Shown: positions 34,758-44,026, counted from the stretch's first letter. The stretch: 64,000 bases of DNA from Bacteroidota bacterium (GCA_023399595.1 JAEWOR010000045.1:17985-81984), one strand, 5' to 3'. Notes: generated from the letters alone by a model not told the origin. A program made the numbers and translations.

Positions 34758-36284
34758 TTATCTTCTTCTTCCTCCTAAACCCAACATTCCTAATAAAGCT
34801 TTTGCCCCTTCACGCATTAATGTTGTCGTAAAGGTTTTTCCAGCTCTACTTTCTAAAACCTGTTCGAACATTCCAGGTTCTTCTTTTACATGTTTTGTTT
34901 TTCGCATTGGAGTAGCTGTTTTTACAGCCTGACTCATTCTTGCATTTAAAATTTCAAAAGCAGACTCTTTATTTAATGTTTCTTCATATTTTGCTACTAA
35001 AGCTGAGTTTGAAGTAAGATCATTAACTTCCTGTTCAGTAAGAATATCCATTCTAGATTCAGGAGAAATTAAAAACGTTTGAACCAAAGGAGTTGGAATT
35101 CCTTTTTCGTTCAAAGCTGTAACAAAAGCCTCGCCAATTCCTAAATTTTGGATAAGATTGGCAGCGTCATAAAATACCGTTGTTGGGTAATTTTCTACGG
35201 CTTTCGTAATTTCCTTTTTATCTTTTGCAGTGAAACCTCTTAAAGCATGTTGCACTTTTAAACCTAATTGCGAAAGTACATTTTCTGGAACATCACCCGG
35301 AATTTGTGTAATAAAATAAATACCAACACCTTTAGAACGGATTAATTTCACCATTGTTTCAATCTGAGAAAGCAACGTTTTTGAAGCTTCATCAAAAATC
35401 AGATGCGCTTCATCTATAAACAGCACCAATTTTGGTTTGTCGGCGTCTCCAATTTCTGGGAAACTCATATAAATTTCAGCAAAAAGTGAAAGCATAAAAG
35501 TTGAAAATAACTGTGGTTTACTTTGGATATTACCTACGCGTAAAATATTCACAACACCTTTTCCATCGCGAGTTTGCAATAAATCATGAACATCAAAACT
35601 CGGTTCTCCAAAGAAAGTTGCTGCTCCTTGCTGTTCTAATGCAACAATTGAACGTAAAATCGCACCTAAAGAAGCCGAAGCAATGGAACCATAATTCGCT
35701 GACAACTCAGCTTTACCTTGAGGATTATCGGTTACATATTGCAATACTTTCTTCAAATCATCCAGATCTACCAAAGGAAGACCTTTATCATCGCAATATT
35801 TAAAAACAATGGACATGATACTTTGCTGAGTATCATTCAAATCTAAAATTTTACTCAATAAAATAGGACCAAATTCAGTAACCGTAGCACGGAGTTTTAC
35901 GCCTTTTTCATTAGAAATCGTCATTAATTCTACAGGAAAACTTTGAGCCTCATAAGGAAGTTGCGTTTTTGCATAACGTTCTTTGATGATTTCATTTTCT
36001 ATTCCTGCTTCTGCAATTCCAGAAAAATCTCCTTTTATATCCAACACTAAAGAAGGAACTCCAGCGTGAGAAAGTTGCTCTGCAAAAACCTGTAAAGTTT
36101 TGGTTTTCCCCGTTCCTGTTGCTCCAGCAATTAAACCATGTCTATTAATGGTTTTCAAAGGGATAGTAACATTTACTTCAGGAATTACTTCACCATCAAA
36201 CATTCCTTTTCCTAAAACAATATAATCTCCTTTTGGACTGTATTTTTTGTTAAGTTCTTCTATAAATTTTGTTTTATCCGCCAT
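34758..36284 (-). CDS. HerA-like DUF853 helicase
   Basis: A 508-residue HerA/FtsK-superfamily ATPase (DUF853). Walker A is AGATGTGKTKTLQ, Walker B is KLVLFIDEAHLIF, and an arginine-finger region is at IRSKGVGIYFITQIPGDV. These are thought to be DNA-pumping ATPases in repair; the exonuclease beside it suggests a common job (HerA-nuclease pairs), which is inference. Confidence 0.88.
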   Translation of the reverse strand: MADKTKFIEELNKKYSPKGDYIVLGKGMFDGEVIPEVNVTIPLKTINRHGLIAGATGTGKTKTLQVFAEQLSHAGVPSLVLDIKGDFSGIAEAGIENEIIKERYAKTQLPYEAQSFPVELMTISNEKGVKLRATVTEFGPILLSKILDLNDTQQSIMSIVFKYCDDKGLPLVDLDDLKKVLQYVTDNPQGKAELSANYGSIASASLGAILRSIVALEQQGAATFFGEPSFDVHDLLQTRDGKGVVNILRVGNIQSKPQLFSTFMLSLFAEIYMSFPEIGDADKPKLVLFIDEAHLIFDEASKTLLSQIETMVKLIRSKGVGIYFITQIPGDVPENVLSQLGLKVQHALRGFTAKDKKEITKAVENYPTTVFYDAANLIQNLGIGEAFVTALNEKGIPTPLVQTFLISPESRMDILTEQEVNDLTSNSALVAKYEETLNKESAFEILNARMSQAVKTATPMRKTKHVKEEPGMFEQVLESRAGKTFTTTLMREGAKALLGMLGLGGRRR

Positions 36285-36506
36285 GTTTTTTAAAAATCAA
36301 AATAATTGATAAAGGTATTAATTTTTAAGAAAATCACATCACAAAGATTTACTTATAAATTAGTTTTTTTTGAAAAAATAAGTTTCTAAATTACCATTAC
36401 AGAATATTAAAAAATAATTGTATTTTTATTAATTCAGAACTCGTTTGAGCTTATCAAAAAATCCTCAAAACTCTTATTCAATAAACAATATAGAAGAATT
36501 TAAAAT

Positions 36507-36950
36507 ATGAAAAGAAAGGATATTATCAATACCATTATTGATGAACAAAAGAAAATAGTTGCCAATTTGGAAGTTTCTGTAGAGCGTTATGAACACGCCT
36601 CAGATTTGGATGAAGATGGAACCATTGATCCAGACGATTTATCACAACAAACACAGTATCGTGATATGCTTTTACGTTTTACGCAACTTTTAGATAAAGC
36701 AAAAAAAGAACTGGAATATCTCATCAATGAAACTGAAGAAGAGCATAAAATAATTGAGGACGGAACCCTTATCGAAACAGATAAAGCTTATATTTTTATT
36801 GGAATTTCTGTCCCAAAATTCAACATTAACGACAAAGTTGTCTATGCAATCTCTGTTGAAGCTCCAGTTTACAGCAAAGTTAAAGGGAAAAACATTGGTG
36901 ATAGCATAGAGTTCAATCAACAAGAAATGAAAATAATTTCCATAGCATAG
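36507..36950 (+). CDS. GreA/GreB-like small protein
   Basis: A 147-residue protein. An N-terminal coiled coil (IINTIIDEQKKIVANLEVSVERYEHA and YRDMLLRFTQLLDKAKKELEYL) is followed by a C-terminal globular part (IETDKAYIFIGISVP, VEAPVYSKVKGKNIGDSIEF) like the FKBP-type domain of transcript-cleavage factor GreA. The acidic tip (DEDGTIDPDD) fits a secondary-channel binder. Shorter loops than true GreA; function uncertain. Confidence 0.7.
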   Translation: MKRKDIINTIIDEQKKIVANLEVSVERYEHASDLDEDGTIDPDDLSQQTQYRDMLLRFTQLLDKAKKELEYLINETEEEHKIIEDGTLIETDKAYIFIGISVPKFNINDKVVYAISVEAPVYSKVKGKNIGDSIEFNQQEMKIISIA

Positions 36951-37043
36951 TTTATATCTATTATCAAAACTTGCTTTATATCATAGGAAAAATCATAAAG
37001 AAGTACGATTTTTGTACTGAATTTAGACTTAATAATTACAACA

Positions 37044-38456
37044 ATGAAAGTTGAACAAATTTATACGGGATGCCTTGCACAAGGTGCTTACTATATCGTT
37101 TCTGAAAATGAAGCGGCAATTATTGATCCATTAAGAGAAATACAACCTTATCTGGATCGTCTTGCTAAAGACCATGTAACTTTAAAATATATTTTTGAAA
37201 CTCATTTCCACGCAGATTTTGTTTCAGGACATTTGGATTTAAGCAAAAAAACAGGAGCGCCTATTGTTTATGGACCTACAGCTCAACCTGAATTTGAAGC
37301 GATTACAGCAGAAGACAACCAAATTTTCGAAATTGGAAAAGTTAAAATAAAAGTACTCCACACTCCTGGTCACACATTAGAAAGTGCCACTTTTATGTTA
37401 ATTGATGAAAACGGAAAAGAAACCGCTATTTTCTCTGGCGACACTTTGTTTTTAGGTGATGTTGGAAGACCCGACCTCGCTCAAAAGGCAGCACATATGA
37501 CGCAGGAAGAACTTGCGGGTTTATTGTACGACAGTCTTCAAACTAAAATAATGCCTCTTGCAGACGATATAATTGTTTATCCAGCTCACGGTGCGGGTTC
37601 TGCTTGTGGAAAAAACATGCAAAAAGAGACTGTTGACATATTAGGAAATCAGAAAAAGACCAATTACGCTCTTAATCAACCTAACAAAGAAACTTTCGTT
37701 AAAGAAGTTCTGGATGGTTTGGCGCCACCTCCAAAATATTTTGGAATGAATGTAGCGATGAACAAAACTGGTTATGAAAGTTTTGACAGTGTTTTAAATA
37801 AAGGTTTAAATCCAATTTTAACCAACGACTTTGAAGCGGTTGCAGAAGAAACGGGAGCCTTAATCTTGGATACGAGAAGTCCGGGAGATTTCTTCAAAGG
37901 CTTCGTCCCAAATGCAATTAATATTGGTTTAAAAGGAGATTTTGCCCCTTGGGTAGGAGCCATGATTGTTGATGTAAAACAGCCACTTTTATTGGTTTCT
38001 GATGAAGGAACTCAGGAAGAAGTAATTACCAGACTTTCGAGAGTTGGTTTTGATAATGTTTTAGGCTATCTAGAAGGTGGTTTTGATGCGTGGAAAGCAT
38101 CAGGAAAAGAAGTTGATGTAGTAAATAGAATATCCGCAGAACAATTTGCATCTGAATTTAAGAACGATTCTAAAGTGATTGATGTTCGTAAAGAAGGTGA
38201 ATACGAAGCAGAACACGTAGAAGAAGCTTACAGCAAACCTTTGGCTTACATTTCTGAATGGGCAGGAAATATTGATGATAAAGAACATTTTTTCTTGCAT
38301 TGCGCAGGAGGTTACAGAAGTATGATTGCCGCAAGTATTTTAAATGCTCGTGGAATTAGAAACTTCACTGAAGTTGATGGAGGTTTTAATGGAATTAAAA
38401 AAACAGAAAAAGTACCAACTTCAAATTTTGTTTGTCAATCTAAAACTTTAAACTAA
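37044..38456 (+). CDS. MBL-fold / rhodanese fusion, persulfide dioxygenase-like
   Basis: A 470-residue protein: N-terminal metallo-beta-lactamase domain (about 1-250) with THFHADFVSGH, HTPGHTLES and FSGDTLFLGDVGRPDL, typical of ETHE1-type persulfide dioxygenases. Two rhodanese modules follow. The first (about 270-360) lacks a Cys at the active loop (LLVSDEGTQEE); the second has Cys in HCAGGYRS and can carry persulfide. It likely oxidises glutathione- or low-molecular-weight persulfide. It forms a run with the next two genes. Confidence 0.9.
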   Translation: MKVEQIYTGCLAQGAYYIVSENEAAIIDPLREIQPYLDRLAKDHVTLKYIFETHFHADFVSGHLDLSKKTGAPIVYGPTAQPEFEAITAEDNQIFEIGKVKIKVLHTPGHTLESATFMLIDENGKETAIFSGDTLFLGDVGRPDLAQKAAHMTQEELAGLLYDSLQTKIMPLADDIIVYPAHGAGSACGKNMQKETVDILGNQKKTNYALNQPNKETFVKEVLDGLAPPPKYFGMNVAMNKTGYESFDSVLNKGLNPILTNDFEAVAEETGALILDTRSPGDFFKGFVPNAINIGLKGDFAPWVGAMIVDVKQPLLLVSDEGTQEEVITRLSRVGFDNVLGYLEGGFDAWKASGKEVDVVNRISAEQFASEFKNDSKVIDVRKEGEYEAEHVEEAYSKPLAYISEWAGNIDDKEHFFLHCAGGYRSMIAASILNARGIRNFTEVDGGFNGIKKTEKVPTSNFVCQSKTLN

Positions 38457-38460
38457 AAAA

Positions 38461-38841
38461 ATGAAAAAAGTATTATTTGGCTTTGCATTTACCCTTATTT
38501 TAGCATCCTGCGGAAGTCAAAAAGAAGTTTCTGTTGAAAATAAACCCCCTTTAGCCGAAGTAATTTCGGAAGCGGATGTCACTTTAGTAGACGTTAGAAT
38601 TCCTGAAGAATACAAAGAAGCTACAGCTAACAATGCAGTCAATGTTCCATTAGCGGAAATAGAAAACAATATAGATTTCTTCAAAAAACAAAAGAAAGTA
38701 GTAGTATTTTGCAACAGAGGAATTCAGGCTGATAAAGCCATAGAAATTTTAAAGAAAAATGGCGTTGAAAACGTTGTAGATGGAACTTCTTGGAAAAACG
38801 TAAAAGCTTTACAAGATCAAAACAAACTAAAAAAAGACTAA
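38461..38841 (+). CDS. Rhodanese-domain lipoprotein
   Basis: A 126-residue protein with a lipoprotein signal (hydrophobic run ending ILASC, C17) and one rhodanese domain with Cys in FCNRGIQ. It would be anchored outside the inner membrane and carry sulfane sulfur. 4 bp after the MBL-rhodanese gene. Confidence 0.88.
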   Translation: MKKVLFGFAFTLILASCGSQKEVSVENKPPLAEVISEADVTLVDVRIPEEYKEATANNAVNVPLAEIENNIDFFKKQKKVVVFCNRGIQADKAIEILKKNGVENVVDGTSWKNVKALQDQNKLKKD

Positions 38842-38842
38842 T

Positions 38843-39142
38843 ATGTCTCAGAAATTCAAAGAAATAATAGATTCTGAAAGACCGGTTTTAATAGATTTTT
38901 TTGCAACTTGGTGCCAACCTTGCAAAGTGCAATCTTCGGTTCTTAATTCTGTGAAAGAAAATGTAGGTGAAGCTGCAAGAATTATAAAAGTAGATATCGA
39001 TCAATACCCTTCCATCGCTGCAGAATATGGCGTAAGAAGCGTTCCTACTTTAGCAGTGTTTAAAAATGGTGAACTTTTATGGAAAGAAAGTGGAGTACAT
39101 GATGTGAATACACTCACTCAGCTGCTCAATCAATACAAATAG
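38843..39142 (+). CDS. Thioredoxin
   Basis: A 99-residue thioredoxin with active site WCQPC (FFATWCQPCKVQ) in place of the usual WCGPC, and a cis-Pro in VRSVPTLAVF. No signal peptide, thus cytoplasmic. It is one base after the rhodanese lipoprotein; it may reduce persulfide on the rhodaneses. A terminator follows. Confidence 0.92.
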   Translation: MSQKFKEIIDSERPVLIDFFATWCQPCKVQSSVLNSVKENVGEAARIIKVDIDQYPSIAAEYGVRSVPTLAVFKNGELLWKESGVHDVNTLTQLLNQYK

Positions 39143-39149
39143 AAAAATC

Positions 39150-39176
39150 CCGCTCAAAAATTTGAGCGGTTTTTTT
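39150..39176 (+). terminator. Terminator after thioredoxin
   Basis: CCGCTCAAA-AA-TTTGAGCGG followed by seven Ts. It overlaps the end of the convergent nucleosidase gene. Confidence 0.9.
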
Positions 39177-39747
39177 ATTTATCCAAAGCTACTTTTAAAG
39201 CTTTTGCTGCTCTTTTAACTTCCGTAGTCCAATCGTCAACTGCATTTCCGTCGGCGCCGTCAGAAATATATTTTAAACACAGAAAATCTATTTGTTCTAG
39301 CTGACAAACTTTCGCCAAAGCAAAAGCTTCCATATCAATAACGTTGTATTCATGGTTGTTATGCTCCATCTCAAATTGATCGCCACTTCCACAAATCCCG
39401 ATAGGCAAATGTTCTAATTCAATTCCATGATTAAGAATAATTGAAGAGTTCTCAAAAGGCGTTTCAAATTTTTGAAATCCTAAAGCCATCACCTCCATAT
39501 CTCGTTGGATAAATTGGTTACAACAAACCACTTCTCCTCTATTAAAAGTCGTACTTCCCGCCGTTCCTAAATTGATGACAACATCTGGCTGATGCTCGTG
39601 TAAAGCTTTCATTAAATAATAAGTTGCATTTAGCTTTCCCACACCAATAAAGACTTTATTTTCATCTTTAAATTCAACTCCTGCTTCAGTTTCTAATGCA
39701 AAGATAAAAAGTGGATTTTTATATATTTTCTGATTAATTTCTAACAT
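39175..39747 (-). CDS. Nucleoside phosphorylase / nucleosidase-like protein
   Basis: A 190-residue PNP_UDP-superfamily protein: INLGTAGSTTFNRGEVVCCNQF and the ribose-binding VIDMEAFALAKVC with the conserved Met-Glu, and a final SDGADGNAVDDW that supplies the catalytic Asp. Resembles MTA/SAH nucleosidase in layout; it is shorter than MtnN (about 230), so assignment to exact substrate is open. Confidence 0.83.
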   Translation of the reverse strand: MLEINQKIYKNPLFIFALETEAGVEFKDENKVFIGVGKLNATYYLMKALHEHQPDVVINLGTAGSTTFNRGEVVCCNQFIQRDMEVMALGFQKFETPFENSSIILNHGIELEHLPIGICGSGDQFEMEHNNHEYNVIDMEAFALAKVCQLEQIDFLCLKYISDGADGNAVDDWTTEVKRAAKALKVALDK

Positions 39748-40166
39748 TATTTCTTACTAAAAGCACAAAAATACAGACAAAAAACAGCTTTTCCGAATTT
39801 CTTAAAATTAAATCACTTGTACTTTATTTATGTTTTACCATTTTTTTGCAAGTTCAATGCCTATAAGCGCAAAAGCTAATTACCAACAATGGTATTGCCA
39901 GGCCAAAACTCTTTCAAATTAAACGGATGACTAAAAAAAGAAAACGAATCTTAAAACTGTAAGCAACATTTTTTCTGAAGAACTTCGCTTTAGAAAATAA
40001 TAGTAACGCATCGCAAGAAAATCCCAAGACTTTCTAGGATGGGAGGCAACAATACATTATAACCGAAAAAATGAAGTGTTACGGGGAAAACAATCATTAA
40101 TAATGAATAATTAACAAAATAGAATTTATAATTGAACGTAAGAATCTTAAACGTATATAAAATAAA
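39748..40166. other. Intergenic region, no gene seen
   Basis: This stretch of over 400 bp before the tRNA terminator contains short open frames without any family look. I see no RNA structure beyond the tRNA terminator. Confidence 0.5.
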
Positions 40167-40199
40167 AAACCCTCTGAAATCAAATGATTCAGAGGGTTT
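40167..40199 (-). terminator. Terminator of tRNA operon
   Basis: AAACCCTCTGAA...TTCAGAGGGTTT, a perfect 12-bp stem with 9-base loop, 4 bp after the tRNA-Leu(UAA) 3' end on the minus strand. Confidence 0.9.
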
Positions 40200-40203
40200 A
40201 GAG

Positions 40204-40287
40204 TACCCCAGACGGGACTTGAACCCGTACGCCAAAAGAGGCACAGGATTTTAAGTCCTGCGTGTCTACCAGTTCCACCACCAGGGC
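40204..40287 (-). tRNA. tRNA-Leu (anticodon UAA)
   Basis: 84 nt. Acceptor GCCCTGG pairs with CTGGGGT including GU pairs; long variable arm; anticodon loop GACTTAAAATC gives TAA; T loop GGTTCAAGTCC. CCA is not encoded. Confidence 0.95.
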
Positions 40288-40293
40288 ATGGTG

Positions 40294-40369
40294 TGGAGCG
40301 AAAAACGGGATTCGAACCCGCGACCCCAACCTTGGCAAGGTTGTGCTCTACCAGCTGAGCTATTTTCGC
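40294..40369 (-). tRNA. tRNA-Gly (anticodon GCC)
   Basis: 76 nt including an encoded CCA. Acceptor GCGAAAA pairs with TTTTCGC; anticodon stem-loop CAACCTTGCCAAGGTTG gives GCC; T loop GGTTCGAATCC. Confidence 0.95.
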
Positions 40370-40378
40370 AATACGTTG

Positions 40379-40460
40379 TGCGGATGAAGGGACTCGAACC
40401 CCCACGCCTCACGGCACCAGATCCTAAGTCTGGCGTGGCTACCAATTACACCACATCCGC
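40379..40460 (-). tRNA. tRNA-Leu (anticodon UAG)
   Basis: 82 nt. Acceptor GCGGATG pairs with CATCCGC; anticodon stem-loop CCAGACTTAGGATCTGG gives TAG; class II variable arm TGCCGTGAGGCGT; T loop GGTTCGAGTCC. No CCA encoded. Confidence 0.95.
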
Positions 40461-40496
40461 TGTTATAATAAAGATCTCTGTTCGTTTTTGTGAGTG

Positions 40497-40528
40497 CAAA
40501 TATAGAAGATAATTTCTATTCTCACAAA
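40497..40528 (-). promoter_or_regulatory. Promoter of the tRNA operon
   Basis: On the minus strand TTTG (40528..40525), 20 bp spacer, TATATTTG (40504..40497). This is the Bacteroidota -33/-7 promoter exactly, with transcription start expected near 40490, about 30 bp before tRNA-Leu(UAG). Confidence 0.8.
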
Positions 40529-40624
40529 TAAAATTTTAAATTTTTTATTTTTTTTAAATCTTTTAAATTCTCAATTTCAAATTACATTTCTATTTCATAC
40601 TTTTACATCCTAATTATTTATGAC

Positions 40625-41005
40625 ATGGAATTACAAGGAACGGTAAAAAAAGTTTTTGATACTCAAACATTTGCGAGTGGTTTTCAGAAAAGAGAAATGA
40701 TTCTTTTAACGCAAGAACAGTATCCACAACCAATTAGTATTGAATTTTTACAAGACAAAATAAATTTATTGGATACAGTTTCTGAAGGCGAAAATGTAAA
40801 AGTAGGTATTAATATTAGAGGTAGAGAATGGACTTCCCCACAAGGAGAAGTAAAATATTTCAACTCTATTACGGGTTGGAGAATTGAAAAAGTATCTGAT
40901 TTGGGTGGTTCTGAACCTACACAAGCCCAACCTTCAGCTACACAAGCTCCAGTATCTAATGGGAATCCTTTTGGTGAAGAAGAGGATGATGATTTACCAT
41001 TCTAA
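40625..41005 (+). CDS. DUF3127 protein with SSB-like acidic tail
   Basis: A 126-residue Bacteroidota protein: an OB-like N-terminal domain (MELQGTVKKVFDTQTF, FLQDKINLLDTVSEGENVKVGINIRGREW), then a Gln/Pro/Thr-rich linker and an acidic end EEEDDDLPF. The last residues copy the C-terminal tip of single-strand-binding proteins (D-D-x-P-F), which recruits repair proteins. A DNA-binding role is inferred. Confidence 0.85.
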   Translation: MELQGTVKKVFDTQTFASGFQKREMILLTQEQYPQPISIEFLQDKINLLDTVSEGENVKVGINIRGREWTSPQGEVKYFNSITGWRIEKVSDLGGSEPTQAQPSATQAPVSNGNPFGEEEDDDLPF

Positions 41006-41072
41006 TATTGATAAAGGTTTAACACAACAAAAATAAAATCCTGCTTTCATTTGAAGTGGGATTTTTTTAGCG

Positions 41073-41726
41073 ATGTTTTTATTAGACAAAAATGAAATTT
41101 CTTTTCCCGATCCAGCTGTTTATGATGGACATGAGGGCATTTTAGCTGTTGGCGGAGATTTATCTGTCGAAAGAATGCTTTTTGCCTATCAATTGGGGCT
41201 TTTCCCTTGGTTTAATCCTGGGGAAGAAATTCTTTGGTGGTGCCCTGATCCTAGATTCGTGCTTTTTCCAAATGAATTGAAAATTTCCAAATCAATGAAA
41301 AAGATATTGAAATCTGGAAAATTTACATTTACTGAAAATCAAAATTTTGAAGAAGTAATTAATAATTGTCAGAAAATAGGGAGAAAAGACCAAAATGGAA
41401 CTTGGCTTTCTGAAGAACTAAAAGAATCTTTTATGTATTTGCATCAATTAGGTTATGCTAAAAGCGTGGAAGTTTGGGAAAACAACGAGCTAGTGGGTGG
41501 TTTTTATGGAATGCAAATAGGAAAAGTTTTTTGCGGCGAAAGTATGTTTGCAAAAGTAAGCAACGCTTCAAAAGCTGGATTTATTTATTTTATTGAAAAA
41601 TACAAAAACGATTTAGCGATTATTGACTGTCAATCCCACACCAATCATTTAGAAAGTTTAGGGGCTAGAATGATTCCTAAAAAGGGATTTTTAAAAATTT
41701 TATACGATACACAACATGAATCCTAA
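41073..41726 (+). CDS. aat: Leucyl/phenylalanyl-tRNA--protein transferase
   Basis: A 217-residue N-end-rule enzyme that puts Leu/Phe on N-terminal Arg/Lys for ClpS/ClpA-type degradation. Signature regions: LAVGGDLSVERMLFAYQLGLFPWFNPGEEILWWCPDPRFVL, QNGTWLSEELKESFMYLHQLGYAKSVEVW and GKVFCGESMFAK. Full length. It overlaps the next gene by 11 bp. Confidence 0.96.
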   Translation: MFLLDKNEISFPDPAVYDGHEGILAVGGDLSVERMLFAYQLGLFPWFNPGEEILWWCPDPRFVLFPNELKISKSMKKILKSGKFTFTENQNFEEVINNCQKIGRKDQNGTWLSEELKESFMYLHQLGYAKSVEVWENNELVGGFYGMQIGKVFCGESMFAKVSNASKAGFIYFIEKYKNDLAIIDCQSHTNHLESLGARMIPKKGFLKILYDTQHES

Positions 41727-42588
41727 TAAAGAAAAATGGATACTTTTAGTGATACTCACCCTTATTTGGGGATCTTCATTTATATTGATTAAAAAGTCTT
41801 TAGACTACTTAAATCCTTATCAAATAGGAGCTTTAAGAGTTTTAATTGCAGGAGTTCTCTTATTACCAATCGCTATTTATAATTATAAACTTTTTCCTAA
41901 AAAACACATTATCTGGTTGGTAATTGCGGCATTGTGCGGGAACTTTATACCCATGTTTTTGTTTACGATTGCAGAAACAGAAATTAGCAGCAGTATTGCA
42001 GGAATTATAAACTCCATGATGCCCATTTTTGTAATTATTGTGGGTGCATTACTTTGGAAATTCACCGTTACTAAAACACAAATTATAGGAGTAATAGTAA
42101 GCTTTACGGGCGTTTGCATTTTGGCATTTGGAGGAAAACACAACAATGAGTTTAAATTATTCCCAATATTTTTATTGCTTTTAGCGACTTTGTTGTACGC
42201 CATTAGCACCACAACGGTAAAAGCAAAATTAATGGAGGTGAATTCCACTATTTTATCTTCATTTGTTTTCTCGTTTGTATTGTTAATTCCTTCCTCAATT
42301 GCTTTAATCAGTACAGGTTTTTTCACTAAAGAAATTTACCATCCTGAAATTTTAAAAGGTTTAGGCTATGTTAGTTTATTATCGATTTTCGGAACTGGAT
42401 TAGCAATGATGCTTAATTATAGATTATTAAAAACCTCCACACCTCTTTTTGCATCAACAGTTACTTTGCTCATGCCTTTGGTAGCTATTATTTGGGGATT
42501 TTTAGATGGCGAAAAACTCAGTGTTTTACAATTTGTAGGTACTGCCATAATTATTGGTGGTTTGATATTCTTAAGGTCAAAAAAATAA
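41716..42588 (+). CDS. EamA-family (DMT) transporter
   Basis: A 290-residue inner-membrane protein with about ten hydrophobic helices in two EamA repeats (first: LVILTLIWGSSFILIKKSLDYL, second from about residue 150: LLLATLLYAISTTTVKAKL). Substrate unknown; members export metabolites or amino acids. Confidence 0.9.
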   Translation: MNPNKEKWILLVILTLIWGSSFILIKKSLDYLNPYQIGALRVLIAGVLLLPIAIYNYKLFPKKHIIWLVIAALCGNFIPMFLFTIAETEISSSIAGIINSMMPIFVIIVGALLWKFTVTKTQIIGVIVSFTGVCILAFGGKHNNEFKLFPIFLLLLATLLYAISTTTVKAKLMEVNSTILSSFVFSFVLLIPSSIALISTGFFTKEIYHPEILKGLGYVSLLSIFGTGLAMMLNYRLLKTSTPLFASTVTLLMPLVAIIWGFLDGEKLSVLQFVGTAIIIGGLIFLRSKK

Positions 42589-42612
42589 AAAACCACAAAA
42601 TTTTGTGGTTTC
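42589..42612. terminator. Bidirectional terminator between EamA gene and TPR gene
   Basis: AACCACAAAATTTTGTGGTT palindrome followed by T-rich sequence, between convergent genes. Confidence 0.75.
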
Positions 42613-42634
42613 TATTTTTATATAAAGGTGATTT

Positions 42635-44026
42635 CTACTTCTTTTTAGTTTTCACTTTTTTAAGCTCGTCTTTTATGAATGGATATTTATTTTTCATATC
42701 CTCTACTAAAGACGCATCTAATTCAATAGCGTTTTTAAGTGCTTTTTTAGCGTTAGTTTCTTCTCCAAGGGTGAAATAACAGTTACTCAACTGAAAATAC
42801 AATTCTGCTCTGTTGTGAATTTTAACAGCATTTAATAAAACAGTAATGGCATCTTCATGTTCTCCTAGGAGCATTAATACTTCCGCGTAAGCATACCAAT
42901 TATAAAAACGAGATGGCTCAGCAGTCACCAACTTTTTAAGACATGTTAAACTCTCTTCTATTTTCCCAACAGAAACATAGAGAAAGGCCAATCTTTTTTG
43001 ATAATCTAAATTGCTTTCGTTAAGATGAGTTGCTTCTCTTCCAAAATACAAAGCTTCTTCTAAACTTCCCATTTCTTCATACAAATGAGATTGTTCCATC
43101 ATTGCTAAATAAAACTGAGGATCTTCTCTTAAAGATCTCTGAAAAGAATTCAACGCCAATAAAGGTTGCTTAAGCTCCTTATAACACAATCCTATTTTAT
43201 AGAATGTAAATGCTTTAGTGTATTCCAATTCAAGCATTTCTTCATATACTTCAATAGCTTTATCAAATTGTTTTAAAGCTTCATAACAAGTTGATTTATT
43301 TGCATGAACCCCAACCAAATTAGAATTAATGGCTAATAAATAATCAAAACCTTTAATGGCTTCTTCATAGTTTTTCTTAGCAAAGAAATATTGTCCATAT
43401 TCATACCACGCAGTTTCCGAAAAAGGAAACTCATCCAAATATCCATTTAAAAACACAATGGCCTCTTCACTTTTATTGAGTTCGTTAAAGCAATGCATAC
43501 AGTTTTCTAATGCATATTCATCATTAGAATCGTCTTGTAATGCATTTTGATAGAATTTAAGAGCATTGAATGGATCTCCTAAATTCACATATTCATCAGC
43601 AATAAAATTATTCAAGAAGTTAATTTCTTCCCCTAACGACAATGCTTTTTTGCAAATTTCAATAGAGCGATGTGGGTTTCCTAAGTTGGAATAATATTTA
43701 GCATAGCAAACCATAAAATCTATATTCTCCATTGATGAAGCTTTTAATTCATCAATAAGTTCTTTGGCATGTATATAATCTTCAAACTCTAATAAAACCT
43801 CAAGTTTTTTAATTTTTATCTCTAAGGAATTAGGATGTATTTTCAGACCATAATTCACGGCGATATCGGCATAATTAAAGTCTCCTAACTCTAAATAGTA
43901 AACAATAATATCTTCTAAATCTCCTGTATCGAAGTAAAGTTCATCATTGTTTTCTATCATTTCTTCGAACTTTTTTACAAGTTCATTATCAAAGTATTCT
44001 TCCAATAGTATTTCTCGGCGCTCCAC
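42635..44026 (-). CDS. TPR-repeat protein
   Basis: A 463-residue protein made of about eleven tetratricopeptide repeats (for example LGNPHRSIEICKKALSLGEE, YEEAIKGFDYLLAINSN, FDKAIEVYEEMLELEYTKAFTFYKIGLCYKEL). No signal peptide; acidic. A scaffold protein of unknown partner. Confidence 0.9.
   Translation of the reverse strand: MERREILLEEYFDNELVKKFEEMIENNDELYFDTGDLEDIIVYYLELGDFNYADIAVNYGLKIHPNSLEIKIKKLEVLLEFEDYIHAKELIDELKASSMENIDFMVCYAKYYSNLGNPHRSIEICKKALSLGEEINFLNNFIADEYVNLGDPFNALKFYQNALQDDSNDEYALENCMHCFNELNKSEEAIVFLNGYLDEFPFSETAWYEYGQYFFAKKNYEEAIKGFDYLLAINSNLVGVHANKSTCYEALKQFDKAIEVYEEMLELEYTKAFTFYKIGLCYKELKQPLLALNSFQRSLREDPQFYLAMMEQSHLYEEMGSLEEALYFGREATHLNESNLDYQKRLAFLYVSVGKIEESLTCLKKLVTAEPSRFYNWYAYAEVLMLLGEHEDAITVLLNAVKIHNRAELYFQLSNCYFTLGEETNAKKALKNAIELDASLVEDMKNKYPFIKDELKKVKTKKK

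Noticed and set aside
38500..38714. Frames opposite the rhodanese, clpC and glmM genes
   Set aside because: They are shadows of well-supported genes without independent coding signals.
39990..40244. Possible small membrane protein on the minus strand
   Set aside because: It overlaps the terminator and tRNA-Leu, and shows no family signal.
40204..40460. tRNA cluster as an integration site of a genomic island
   Set aside because: No integrase gene or repeated tRNA 3' end is found nearby, and the flanking genes are ordinary chromosomal genes.
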